Assembly: GCF_000002235.5 (NCBI RefSeq)
Contig: NW_022145607.1
Span: 39,298,029 to 39,362,028 of the forward strand
Length of the DNA stretch: 64,000 nt
Reading direction: 5' to 3'
DNA from: Strongylocentrotus purpuratus
Taxonomy: Eukaryota; Echinodermata; Echinoidea; Camarodonta; Strongylocentrotidae
The notes under the pieces were generated by a model. The model ran no database searches. It had not been told where the DNA came from and worked only from the letters and a program-made list of their open reading frames with translations. Numbering within the stretch: the first letter of the stretch is position 1; every line of letters starts with the position of its first letter. The position numbers and the translations under genes are program-made. Below, piece after piece: positions 37,626 to 49,131 of the stretch.

Positions 37626-37811
37626 CCTCTCTTTTCTCTTTTCAGGGCTTTTCTTCATGCCCCACGCTACAAGGCCAAATACAGGCTCTGGTGCACCAAG
37701 ACTCATCATGTCACACCCTACAACACTCATCATGTTCTTCTTCAACTCTCTGACAGGTTGTGCCTGGCGTTCAGCTGACTTTGAGTGTAAGGTCGCATTT
37801 GGCTTTGAAAC
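37626..37811 (-). CDS. Basic exon
   Basis: 186 nt, phases 0-0, with a strong acceptor (TTTTTCTTTCAATATAG) and a strong donor (GAGAGG/GTAAGTGAG). It encodes VSKPNATLHSKSAERQAQ, then ELKKNMMSVVGCDMMSLGAP, EPVFGLVAWGMKK and SPEKRKER. It is open throughout and fits between the FG exon and the acidic exon. The plus strand also shows a pyrimidine tract plus AG here (CTCTTTTCAG), but that is the complement of the purine-rich exon end. Confidence 0.75.
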
Positions 37812-38001
37812 CTATATTGAAAGAAAAATATGGGAAATGATCCACATATCCTAATCTCATTACAGTCACATTGAATATGTTCAGTTCAATGAAATCCGTT
37901 ACTTTATCAAAGGTATAGCAAACTACAATTTCATATTACAGAGTATGAACTGATTTGGGTACATACTACATGTTCATGAATATGTTCATAAAAAGCATGC
38001 T

Positions 38002-38287
38002 TGTATACACCGATTCGGTTTGGGGGTTTTATGTACCTGCCCGCCGGTGGCGGCGCTATAACTGGGGGGCTTCTCCGATCCAGCTGACAGTACAGAGAGC
38101 TCGAGAGCGGTTACTAGCTAGCGGAGCAGCGACCCTGGCCGGCCTGGGCGAGGTTCGGTATAGGTATAGCATACCCGTCTGCTGCAATGCAATGTAAGCT
38201 AGCTAGCTGCAGTCAGACGCCCCCCAGTTATGGCGTCACCTTATGAGGGCGCACTTCCACCAGAAGTCGCCCGAATCGGTGTATACA
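38002..38287. mobile_element. Foldback element (MITE), 286 bp
   Basis: Perfect 17-bp terminal inverted repeats (TGTATACACCGATTCGG). A further inverted pair lies inside (GGCGCTATAACTGGGGGGC and GCCCCCCAGTTATGGCG). The interior is GC-rich compared with the surrounding intron. No coding capacity. Confidence 0.75.
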
Positions 38288-39798
38288 TAATTTTCTCTAC
38301 CAACAATCATGGTATGAGATATTGGAAGAAATGATTTGAGACAAATTAAAATAGTTTGTACATCATGATTACAAGATCATTCATATCTTCCTTACATCCT
38401 AATGATGGTTTCAATAAACAGCTAGTATTCATGTAAAAACCCTTGCATCTTAGTTAGGGTAGGTCAGTAAATACCAGGCAGTAAATTACTGGTAATTACT
38501 ACCAGGGAAATTTTGACAAAAACAGGAAATACTCATAAAAAACAATATTTTCATCAACAACAAACCTTAGGTTGTTTAGATTATTGTGAAAGAATCACAA
38601 TTAAATGCCAAAGAGGACTGAAAAGGGAACTAGATTCAAGGTACATGTTGAGGGGGGGGGGGGGGTCACATGACTGCTTGAAATAATGAATGGACAAGCT
38701 ACAGCTTTCAGGCTGTGTTGGCAGTATCACAAGTATCAACTTTGAATTGGGCAGTGGGAAATTTTCTAAATCAATTCACTTCAACTTTCAACACATCCCC
38801 TTTTATATGATAAATGTTGGACTGTATTGGAATTCTTTTTAAACAGTTGTAGACTGTACACATCCTTGAAATGTTATATTCGAGTACTACATATTTAAAC
38901 TAAACATTAATAGATTTCAGGACATGAATTGTCCATTTATATTATATCACAATTGCCTGCATCATAAATTGTAGGATTATAATATTTCACAAAATATACG
39001 TCATTAAAAATTATTTTGTTGTAAATTTCAATTGTCTATGACAATTGGACTATATAGGTACAGTTCAACCTTAAGGAATTCATCCAGCATTGAACATTCA
39101 TTCATTTATACTTTTAATCTCACCAATCTCTTCATTGCATCTCTTTCTCTGTATACTATTAATCCTTCTCTCCTTGTTTCATTTCTCCCTATAATCACTC
39201 ATACCATAGCCCGTCCTTGTGTCATTATCAATCACATTATTCTCTTCATTTCATCTTCCTTCATATCAAATTCACTACACCTTTCATACCTTTTACATCA
39301 TGATCACACACAAAATGTTTTTGATTTTTAAACCATTCTTGAAGTAAATTTAAATTCCTACCACAAGTGATATTACTTTCTTACAACATTTTGGCAACTA
39401 CAAGATTGCATGGTATTCAAAAGAGGTAATCTAACCTCAGAAGAAGAGCTATATGACTTAGTCTGATTTCATCAAAGTTAAAAAAAAACTTTCAAAAAAC
39501 AGAAAACATTATATCCGGATCTCAAGAATTTGAACAAACAATTAAATTAAAGGCAAATTCAACTTTTAAAGGAGACATTTCTGATTTTTCATTATTTCAT
39601 CAAAGAATTATCAGGTCAGAAATGTATTTATGGTAGCCTACAAAGCATGGTTTTGAAAGAGGTTTTCAAAACACTGAAAGCTTATGGTCTGATAATTGTT
39701 TAAACCAAAAAAATAAGATTAAGATGTTATAGGCATCAAAACGACTCTAGAGCAAATAATAATATTCATCATGCATTCATTTTTGAATCCACACTTAC
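38288..39798 (-). other. Intron, left of the large exon
   Basis: AT-rich, poly-G run at about 38,651-38,666. No exon with consistent phase seen. Confidence 0.45.
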
Positions 39799-42700
39799 TT
39801 TAGCTACAGATAGTTCATCTGAATGTAAATCATCTTTGTCTTGGTTGGGAGTAGACTTCAAAGAACTGCTTGAGTGCTTGAACTGTAACCTCTCTTCTTC
39901 AAAGGAATCATCAGTGTGTGTCTGAGCATTGACGAGTGAGTGACCTCCAAATCTTAACCCCTGTAACACTCCCGGGTCATTGCTATATGTCTGAGTATCT
40001 GTACCAGACTGACTACCAAAACTAAACGCCGTTGATGCTCTTTGGACATTGCTATGTGTTTGAGCTTTAGCACCAGAGCCAGACTGACCACCGAAGCCAA
40101 AGCCCTGTGACTGACCACCAAAACTAAACGCTGTTGATGCTCCTTGGACATCACTATCTGTTTGATCATCTGTACCAGACTGACCACCGAAACCAAACCC
40201 CTGTGACTGACCACCAAAACTAAACGCTGTTGATGCTCCTGGGACATTACTATCTGTTTGATCATCTGCACCAGACTGACCACCGAAACCAAACCCCTGT
40301 GATGCTCCTGGGACATCACTATGTGTTCGAGCATCTGCACCAGACTGACCACCGAAACTGAACCCCTGTGATGCTCCTGGGACATCACTATGTGTTTGAG
40401 CATCTGCACCAGACTGACCACCGAAACTGAACCCCTGTGACTGACCACCGAAACCAAACCCCTGTGATGCTCCTGGGACATCACTATGTGTTCGAGCATC
40501 TGCACCAGACTGACCACCGAAACTGAACCCCTGTGATGCTCCTGGGACATCACTATGTGTTTGAGCATTAGCACCAGACTGACCACCAAAACCGAACCCC
40601 TGTGACTGACCACCAAAACCAAACCCCTGCGAAGTTCCTTGGACATCACTATGTGTTCGAGCATCTGCACCAGACTGACCACCGAAACCAAACCCCTGTA
40701 ATGCTCCTGGGACATCACTATGTGTTTGAGCATCTGCACTAGACTGACCACCGAAACCGAACCCCTGTGATGCTCCTGGGACATCACTATGTGTTTGAGC
40801 ATTAGCACCAGACTGACCACCGAAACCAAACCCCTGTGGCTGACCGCCGAAACCAAACCCCTGTGATGCTCCTGGGACATCACTATGTGTTTGAGCATCT
40901 GCACCAGACTGACCACCGAAACCAAACCCCTGTGATGCTCCTGGGACATCACTATGTGTTTGAGCATCTGCACTAGACTGACCACCGAAACCAAACCCCT
41001 GTGATGCTCCTGGGACATCACTATGTGTTTGAGCATTAGCACCAGACTGACCACCGAAACCGAACCGCTGTGATACTCCTGGGACATCACTATGTGTTTG
41101 AGCACTAGCACCAGACTGACCACCGAAACCGAATCCCTGCGATGCTTCTGGGACATCGCTATGTGTTCGAGCATTAGCACCAGACTGACCACCGAAACCA
41201 AACCCCTGTGATGCTCCTGGGACATCACTATGTGTTCGAGCATCTGCACCAGACTGACCACCGAAACCGAACCCCTGTGATGCTCCTGGGACATCACTAT
41301 GTGTTCGAGCATCTGCGCTAGACTGACGACCGAAACCAAACCCCTGTGATGCTCCTGGGACATCACTATGTGTTTGAGCACTAGCACCAGACTGACCACC
41401 GAAACCAAACCCCTGTGACTGACCGCCGAAACCTAACCCCTGTGATGCTCCTGGGACATCACTATGTGTTTGAGCATCTACACCAGACTGACCACCGAAA
41501 CCAAACCCCTGTGATGCTCCTGGGACATCACTATGTGTTTGAGCATTAGCACCAGACTGACCACCGAAACCAAACCCCTGTGATGCTCCTGGGACATCAC
41601 TATGTGTTCGAGCATCTGCGCTAGACTGACGACCGAAACCAAACCCCTGTGATGCCCCTGGGACATCACTATGTGTTCGAGCATCTGCACCAGACTGACG
41701 ACCGAAATTTAAACCCTGTGATGTTGCAGGAACATCACTATGTGTTTGAGCATAAGCACCTGAGAAACCATCTAAACCAAACGCTGTTGATGCTCCTGGG
41801 ACATCGCTATGTGTTTGAGCATTAGAACCTGAGAGACCACCAAAACCCTGCGATGCTCCAAAGACATCACTACGTGTTTGTACAGTGGTATAAAAACCGA
41901 ACCTCTGTTGTTCTCTTGGTATGCCAAATTCTTCAACAACTGAGGAGGACATTGTGGATCTCACTACATTTCCTACATCAGAAGTCTGCTGAACTGATTC
42001 AGATTTCCTTGACAACACACTGTCAGATTGTTGAGAGGATCCAAACAGCCCCCTTGAATGCTGATGTTTACCAAACAGTCCTCCTGACATTTGGAAGGGC
42101 AAGTTGTTAGCTGGTATTCCTCTACTTCTAGTACTACATGAAGATTGCTCACTAGAACAATGGACTACAGGAAATCCATGCTCACTTTCTGTTTGAAGAT
42201 CAAAGAGAGCATTGCTGGCTTGGCGATCTGGATATTGTGCTGATACATTATATGATTGGTGTGCAAGTCCATCAGAAATATTTTGAGACTGTCTAAACCA
42301 ATTATCAGTTTGTGCAGGGTTATCATTAAATCCCAAAGTGTCTGGTTGTGTTTCAGGTCCAACTAGCGTACTTTGAGTTTGCCCATAGAGTTTACCCGAT
42401 CGTTGCGCAGATTCACATTGCATACCTGGAGGATGTTTGAATTCCCTGAGACTGGAATGTTGACTAACAGCTTGAGCTTTGTTACCCAGGGCAACAAATG
42501 AACCAGAGCCAATGAACTTATTAGATAGAAAACTTTGTAGCATTCCACAACCTTTGGATTCTAGTTCAAAGCTTTTTCTACTAGGAGACCATCTTTCACT
42601 TTCTTGAACCTTGGGTACAGTTTTTCCAAATTCCTTACTTGTTGATGAATCAACATCCTCTCGTACAAAGATTTCATGTCCGTCCGTATCCTCATTATTT

Positions 42701-43965
42701 CTAGTTAGCACACTGACACCTCTATCCTCACCACTTCTCTCTTCCACAAAGTCATCATCAATATCAATTCCAAGCCCACAAAATTCTACTTCTTCAGATG
42801 TCTTAAAGTCTGTACTATGAGGAAGAATATTTTTTATTCTGTTACTAACTTGCTTCCATTGGTATTCTGGTTCACCAGCTGAAGACAAAGTATCCCAACC
42901 TGATGTGTCAGCTGCCTTTTCACTGCATGTCATGAACGCAGACATCTGCTCTTCATGAGAAGCTCTTGTAATCTCTGATAGTGGATGTATGGTCTGTTGG
43001 TTAACATCTGCAGATGGAAGTGGGGAGCTTGATGGGGAAGTAGGAGAATATGAAGGGGAAGTAGGGGAATATGAAGGGGAGGGGGGTGAATAATCTAGAG
43101 CTTTCACAGAATCTGCTTGTACAGACATCGGTGAATAGGCAGATTTCCTGCCAAAGGATCTTTTCTTTGAGCATTTGAATAACTGGGCGATTCTTTGTGG
43201 GGGTGGAGACTCATCTAGTCCATGTACCTCTGACAAGAATGCTGAAGTAGGCGTTATGGAATCAGAAGCATAGGACTGTTGTTGGAATTGAGGAACACTC
43301 CTTTGTGGTTGAGGAGCACTCATTTGTGGTTGAGGAGCACTCATTTGTGGTTGAGGAACACTCCTCAGTGATTGAGGAACACTCCTCAGTGATTGAGGAA
43401 CACTCCTTTGTGGTTGAGGAGCACTCATTTGTGGTTGAGGAACACTCCTCAGTGATTGAGGAACACTCCTTTGTGGTTGAGGAGCACAGGCTGGAAAAGG
43501 TGTGGGAGCACCTCCTAATTTGTTTCGAATCATCCCTGTTATAGAGTGTGGATGTATTGGTGGAGGCTCAACATATCCCAAGCCTGGAGGGGGTGGTGGA
43601 GCAGATGCCCCTAATGGAGTTAGTGGGTGGGGTGGGGGTGGAGGGAGGTTACTATGTCTTTCAAAAAAATCACCAGGAGCAGCAGCACCAGGGGGAGGAG
43701 GAGGAGCACCACCAGCAAGAAATCCTGTTTCTAAAGATTCAGTCATGGGTTGAAAGCCAAGAAGTCTCGGTGAGCGTGGGGGTGGTGGAGCAGATCTTTT
43801 TAATGGAAGTGGGGGTGGAGGAAGGTCAGCAAATCCTGTTCGAGGAGGAGGAGCACGAGCAGGAGGAGGAGGAGAAGCAGTAGCAAATTCATTTAGAGCA
43901 AGTTGTCCTCGTCTCGTGACTTCACTAAGCTTCTCTAATCTAGATATTAACCTTGATGTTGATTT
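39799..43965 (-). CDS. Large exon: proline-rich, CTD-like heptads and FG-rich repeats
   Basis: One 4,167-nt exon (1,389 codons, phases 0-0; acceptor GATTAAACCACCAG, donor GCTAAA/GTAAGTG). Order of parts: a short helical start (KSTSRLISRLEKLSEVTRRG); proline clusters such as APPPPRSP and GAPPPPPGAAAPG; about ten 7-residue SVPQPQR/SVPQSLR repeats; a basic patch (FKCSKKRSFGRKSAYSP); heptads YSPTSPSYSPTSPS like the RNA polymerase II C-terminal domain; about 500 residues of Ser/Gln-rich sequence; then about 25 units of 23 residues containing SQGFGFGGQSGADAQTHS. The FG motifs recall FG nucleoporins and condensate scaffolds. No enzyme domain is visible. Nucleoporin identity is not implied, since FG repeats arise independently. 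Confidence 0.85.
39955..41880 (-). repeat. 69-bp coding minisatellite (FG repeat)
   Basis: About 25 copies of a 69-bp unit (23 residues) with extra 27-bp QGFGFGGQS pieces inserted between some units. Copies are very similar in the middle and diverged at both edges, the usual sign of unequal exchange. All three minus-strand frames stay open for long distances because the unit length is a multiple of three. Confidence 0.95.
43275..43490 (-). repeat. 21-bp coding minisatellite
   Basis: About ten copies of a 21-bp unit, encoding alternating SVPQPQR, SAPQPQM and SVPQSLR heptapeptides in the large exon. The order of variants shows duplication of two- and three-unit blocks. Confidence 0.9.
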
Positions 43966-44649
43966 CTGGTGGTTTAATCAGAACAGAACAAAGAATGAAT
44001 CACACAGTTGTTAATAACAAGACAATATTTGGGCTCTTAAAGCATACAACATAATTAATGCCTACGTCACATTTAAACCACATGTGTAGTGGTCCGGGAG
44101 AAATCAGGCGACGGATTTGACATGAATTGGCGCCATCCATTGCCTATAGGGGGCGCGTCAGGTAACCCCAAGATAAATGGCAGACATGCGGTCTAAACAT
44201 TGGATGGTGATTGGCTGACAAACTTCCGATGTCCCGCCAATCACCAAAAAGTATGCACCCATCGAGCGAACATCAGGCAGACATAAACGATGTCTGCTGA
44301 GCCTCCTAGGGTAATTGGCCGCTCATCATAGGGTGTTGATGTCCATGCCCCTTGTTTGTACAACTTTCATCCCTACAGCTCAAAATATCACACAAGTCAC
44401 ACAAGCATCTACCGCAGAGGCGGCGCTCCAGAGGGAGTCACACTGATGAAATACCGATAAAATTTGTTGTAAACAAAGGTGAAACCGCAGCTTTCCCCCA
44501 TGTGCCATTCATACTGCCGGTGAAATTCACTCACTGTGGCGAGCCCCGGCCGGAAGTGAAGAATTATTGTTTAATGATAATCGATTGTTAGCTGCTGGCG
44601 CACACTTTGATTTTGGATTTGGCAGACAATGCATTGAGTGATCAGTTTA
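43966..44649. other. Intron with a GC-richer patch carrying paired CCAAT motifs
   Basis: About 44,085-44,560 is richer in CpG than its surroundings. It holds GTGATTGGCTGAC and, 20 bp later, CGCCAATCACC, which together form a stem. This could be a repeat or an internal promoter for a transcript starting near the large exon. Neither is proven. Confidence 0.3.
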
Positions 44650-46890
44650 AATATTGTTTTGTTCACCATTTGGTCTAATAAATATGTGATTTTCAATAAA
44701 TATATTATCATAACGATATAAATTAAAATTGGATTATTTACAAAGCTTATTCAAATACAAATAAAACGAATAAATTTAAGCCCCCACCCCATCTAGCTAG
44801 CAGCATGTTCAAGCTCATGTAGCAACAAAACATCAACAAACACAGCTAGCTGCTACCCGGGTTCTGAAAAAGTATGCGTACACTCGCTTTAGCTGGGACA
44901 GGTTTAACAACCTTTGACCATTTTCATTGGTGTCTTTCTCTCGTTTTTCTCCCAAACCCATTCATAGGGAGCGCACTTTGAAAGGGGAATTTGATACACA
45001 CATATGTATATCATTTCTTTTCTTATAAGTATCCTTTTCCCTTCTGATAAGTCCCCCTTTTTCTTTTGCTATATCATGCGCCCCTAATTTAAAGCAACTG
45101 AGAGCCCCTTTTCTTTAATTTCCCCCAAAGCTCAATTGCATGGATAATTGATGTAATTATACAAAAGGTCTTTTCAGTCTTTCATGTTTTGATCAAGCAA
45201 AAAACTCTTTTTCGGTTTTTTCCTCTTTATAATGAAATATATAATGTAAATGTAATTTTTCCCACTGCGACCTCACAAATCTTTAAATTTGTGTTCGCTC
45301 ACTTTTCTCACTCGCGAATTTATATCCAGACCATCATACCCAACTGCAAACTATGATGCTTAAGCAGCATCTTGAACCATGTAAAGAGAAAAACAAATAT
45401 TGATCTCATCCCTGATAATGTAATCACAATCATGACAATATAGGGGTATATATATATATATATATACCAATGTCTAAAAATGGCATATGTTTTCACTTCG
45501 AGGGTGCCCTTTTTTTCTCCAGGAAGTGGCATTTTTTGTTGGTGCCCCCCAATTTGGAAAACACTTTGCCGCGCCCCTGGTGTACCGTGCCATAGCCAGT
45601 CGCACCCATAGCACAGTAACTCTCAAAGCATTCCAGAGGTACGAGTGCCATTTCTCCTCTCTTGGACTCGTGGAGGTATGTGAAATGAGATGGAAAAGGA
45701 AAAGGCTCTTTATATATCCCGGACAAGCAGGCAGGGGCCCTACCGTACACCTGCAGGACCCCGAGGGAGATACGAGGGAGCCTGGCTGATGACCTGCCAG
45801 GCACTGGCCGATTACACTCAGACGATTAAAAAATGCTTGACGTCGAGTTTGGTTTTAAGTTGGTTTAAACTTATAACTTGCTGGGCGTGTTCCCGATTAG
45901 CAAAAAAAGGCTGGGCAGACCTTTGGTCACTCTAGGGCCACAGGCCCAAAAGGGCCAAAAAACAAGCCCTGAACTAATCGTGAACTCGTCGCCCTTTTAA
46001 TATGACCTAGGCATTACCAATGGACAGTGCTAAATATGAATATATAACTTAATATGAATAAACAACCAAATAAGAATAAACAACCAAATAATAATACACA
46101 AATGACTATCAATAAACTGAATATAAATAAATAGATGGACAGCAGAGGTACAGTTAACAGCCACCCACCCTCCCACATGGTCTCAGCCACAAAATGTCAG
46201 ATGAATATGCAAATGTGCATCTCTATATGTATTCACATAAGGAACAAGATAGTGTATATGCATTCTTTAAATAATTATAGCCTAATTATGCAAAAATTAA
46301 AACTTTATGCATTTCTACATCTACATTTCTACATTTTTGTCTCTAGACACAAGAGGAATGTTGCAAAGATTGATCTCTTTAATATACCTGTACTTCTTGC
46401 TGTACTTCTTGTTGTACTGAGCCAGACCGCAAGCCCCTCGGGCAACTGATTCGACCAACTCGTTGATGAAGCTGTCCACTCTAAATGAATCCAAGCAGGA
46501 AAATAAAATTTACAATATATGTGGCTCATATAGAGAGAAGGCACACAATGACAGCTACTAAAAGCATTTTCAGTTCATAAAAGCAATTTCCTTTGATAGT
46601 TTCCTTCACAGTTGGCAGTGATCTCAGGATTTTCTGAGGAAACAATTGCCTAGTTGTCAACTACATTATACACTTTACGGTTTAGTGAAGGTGTACTTCT
46701 TTGTTGATTCAGGGCCCTATATTCCTTCTTATTTTACAAAAAAATTAGACAACAAATTTGAATTACCAATTAAAGAAAAATGACTTTAAGTTCGAATGGC
46801 AGTGGAAATAGAAAACGTGTGCCAGCAAAAGTGGGCTTAAATTTTACTCCAGATTTTCCAATCCGATACCGATCTATACTATACTATAAC
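44650..46890. repeat. 2.24-kb tandem unit, copy A
   Basis: First of three head-to-tail units. It starts ATTGTTTTGTTCACCATTTG, contains a TA microsatellite near 45,450, a GC-rich patch with CCGCGCCCCTGGTGTACC, and the small exon at 46,388-46,480. It differs from copy B by only scattered single bases. Confidence 0.95.
46388..46480 (-). CDS. Triplicated small exon, copy A
   Basis: 93 nt, acceptor GATTCATTTAG, donor TACAG/GTATATT. In phase 0 it encodes SGQLHQRVGRISCPRGLRSG, then SVQQEVQQEVQ. Phase 0 is required by the exons on both sides, and it is the only frame that stays open in all three copies and agrees with the large exon. It differs from copy B by one base (Gly for Arg at residue 20). 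Confidence 0.65.
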
Positions 46891-49131
46891 AAAATATTGT
46901 TTTGTTCACCATTTTGTCTAATAAATATGTGATTTTCAATAAATATATTATCATAACGATATAAATTAAAATTGGATTATTTACAAAGCTTATTCAAATA
47001 CAAATAAAACGAATAAATTTAAGCCCCCACCCCATCTAGCTAGCAACATGTTCAAGCTCATGTAGCAACAAAACATCAACAAACACAGCTAGCTGCTACC
47101 CGGGTTATGAAAAAGTATGCGTACACTCGCTTTAGCTGGGACAGGTTTAACAACCTTTGACCATTTTCATTGGTGTCTTTCTCTCGTTTTTCTCCCAAAC
47201 CCATTCATAGGGAGCGCACTTTGAAAGGGGAATTTGATACACACATGTATATCATTTCTTTTCTTATAAGTATCCTTTTCCCTTCTGATAAGTCCCCCTT
47301 TTTCTTTTGCTATAACATGCGCCCCTAATTTAAAGCAACTGAGAGCCCCTTTTCTTTAATTTCCCCAAAGCTCAATTGCATGGATAATTGATGTAATTAT
47401 ACAAAAGGTCTTTTCAGTCTTTCATGTTTTGATCAAGCAAAAATCTCTTTTTCGGTTTTTTCCTCTTTATAATGAAATATATAATGTAAATGTAATTTTT
47501 CCCACTGCGACCTCACAAATCTTTAAGTTTGTGTTCGCTCACTTTTCTCACTCGCGAATTTATATCCAGACCATCATACCCAACTGCAAACTATGATGCT
47601 TAAGCAGCATCTTGTACCATGTAAAGAGAAAAACAAATATTGATCTCATCCCTGATAATGTAATCACAATCATGACAATATAGGGGTATATATATATATA
47701 TATATATACCAATGTCTAAAAATGGCATACGTTTTCACTTCGAGGGTGCCCTTTTTTTCTCCAGGAAGTGGCATTTTTTGTTGGTGCCCCCCAATTTGGA
47801 AAACACTTTGCCGCGCCCCTGGTGTACCGTGCCATAGCCAGTCGCACCCATAGCACAGTAACTCTCAAAGCATTCCAGAGGTACGAGTGCCATTTCTCCT
47901 CTCTTGGACTCGTGGAGGTATGTGAAATGAGATGGAAAAGGAAAAGGCTCTTTATATATCCCGGACAAGCAGGCAGGGGCCCTACCGTACACCTGCAGGA
48001 CCCCGAGGGAGATACGAGGGAGCCTGGCTGATGACCTGCCAGGCACTGGCCGATTACACTCAGACGATTAAAAAATGCTTGACGTCGAGTTTGGTTTTAA
48101 GTTGGTTTAAACTTATAACTTGCTGGGCGTGTTCCCGATTAGCAAAAAAAGGCTGGGCAGACCTTTGGTCACTCTAGGGCCACAGGCCCAAAAGGGCCAA
48201 AAAACAAGCCCTGAACTAATCGTGAACTCGTCGCCCTTTTAATATGACCTAGGCATTACCAATGGACAGTGCTAAATATGAATATATAACTTAATATGAA
48301 TAAACAACCAAATAAGAATAAACAACCAAATAATAATACACAAATGACTATCAATAAACTGAATATAAATAAATAGATGGACAGCAGAGGTACAGTTAAC
48401 AGCCACCCACCCTCCCCCATGGTCTCAGCCACAAAATGTCAGATGAATATGCAAATGTGCATCTCTATATGTATTCACATAAGGAACAAGATAGTGTATA
48501 TGCATTCTTTAAATAATTATAGCCTAATTATGCAAAAATTAAAACTTTATGCATTTCTACATCTACATTTCTACATTTTTGTCTCTAGACACAAGAGGAA
48601 TGTTGCAAAGATTGATCTCTTTAATATACCTGTACTTCTTGCTGTACTTCTTGTTGTACTGAGCGAGACCGCAAGCCCCTCGGGCAACTGATTCGACCAA
48701 CTCGTTGATGAAGCTGTCCACTCTAAATGAATCCAAGCAGGAAAATAAAATTTACAATATATGTGGCTCATATAGAGAGAAGGCACACAATGACAGCTAC
48801 TAAAAGCATTTTCAGTTCATAAAAGCAATTTCCTTTGATAGTTTCCTTCACAGTTGGCAGTGATCTCAGGATTTTCTGAGGAAACAATTGCCTAGTTGTC
48901 AACTACATTATACACTTTACGGTTTAGTGAAGGTGTACTTCTTTGTTGATTCAGGGCCCTATATTCCTTCTTATTTTACAAAAAAATTAGACAACAAATT
49001 TGAATTACCAATTAAAGAAAAATGACTTTAAGTTCGAATGGCAGTGGAAATAGAAAACGTGTGCCAGCAAAAGTGGGCTTAAATTTTACTCCAGATTTTC
49101 CAATCCGATACCGATCTATACTATACTTTAA
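46891..49131. repeat. 2.24-kb tandem unit, copy B
   Basis: Second unit, nearly identical to copy A over its whole length. Both lack a 66-bp segment that copy C has at 50,291-50,356, so A and B are the more recent pair. Confidence 0.95.
48630..48722 (-). CDS. Triplicated small exon, copy B
   Basis: 93 nt with the same splice sites as copy A. It encodes SGQLHQRVGRISCPRGLRSR, then SVQQEVQQEVQ. Because the exon is symmetric (0-0), transcripts could include any one, two or all three copies without frame loss. Confidence 0.65.

Noticed and set aside
37537-37854. Plus-strand frames opposite the basic exon, with a CTCTTTTCAG acceptor-like site
   Set aside because: The pyrimidine tract is the complement of the purine-rich end of the minus-strand exon, which has both strong splice sites and correct phase.
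39954-41408. A 484-codon minus-strand frame rich in MSQEHHRGLVSVVS, and the 41,478-41,690 frame
   Set aside because: It is the alternative reading of the 69-bp FG repeat, open only because the unit length is divisible by three. The FG frame runs through the whole 4.17-kb exon and joins in phase at both ends.
43305-43883. Plus-strand frames rich in VEEHS and Gly across the large exon
   Set aside because: They are antisense to the 21-bp and proline-coding repeats, with no independent support.
45487-45935. Plus- and minus-strand frames of about 100 codons in the triplicated units (also at 47.7-48.2 and 49.97-50.5 kb)
   Set aside because: They recur because the unit is triplicated. They lie in a GC-rich intronic patch that looks like a repeat, have no splice support and no recognisable motif.
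46388-46480. Reading the small exon in the frame VDSFINELVESVARG
   Set aside because: It looks protein-like in copies A and B but hits a stop in copy C, and its phase does not fit the neighbouring exons. The phase-0 frame is open in all three copies.
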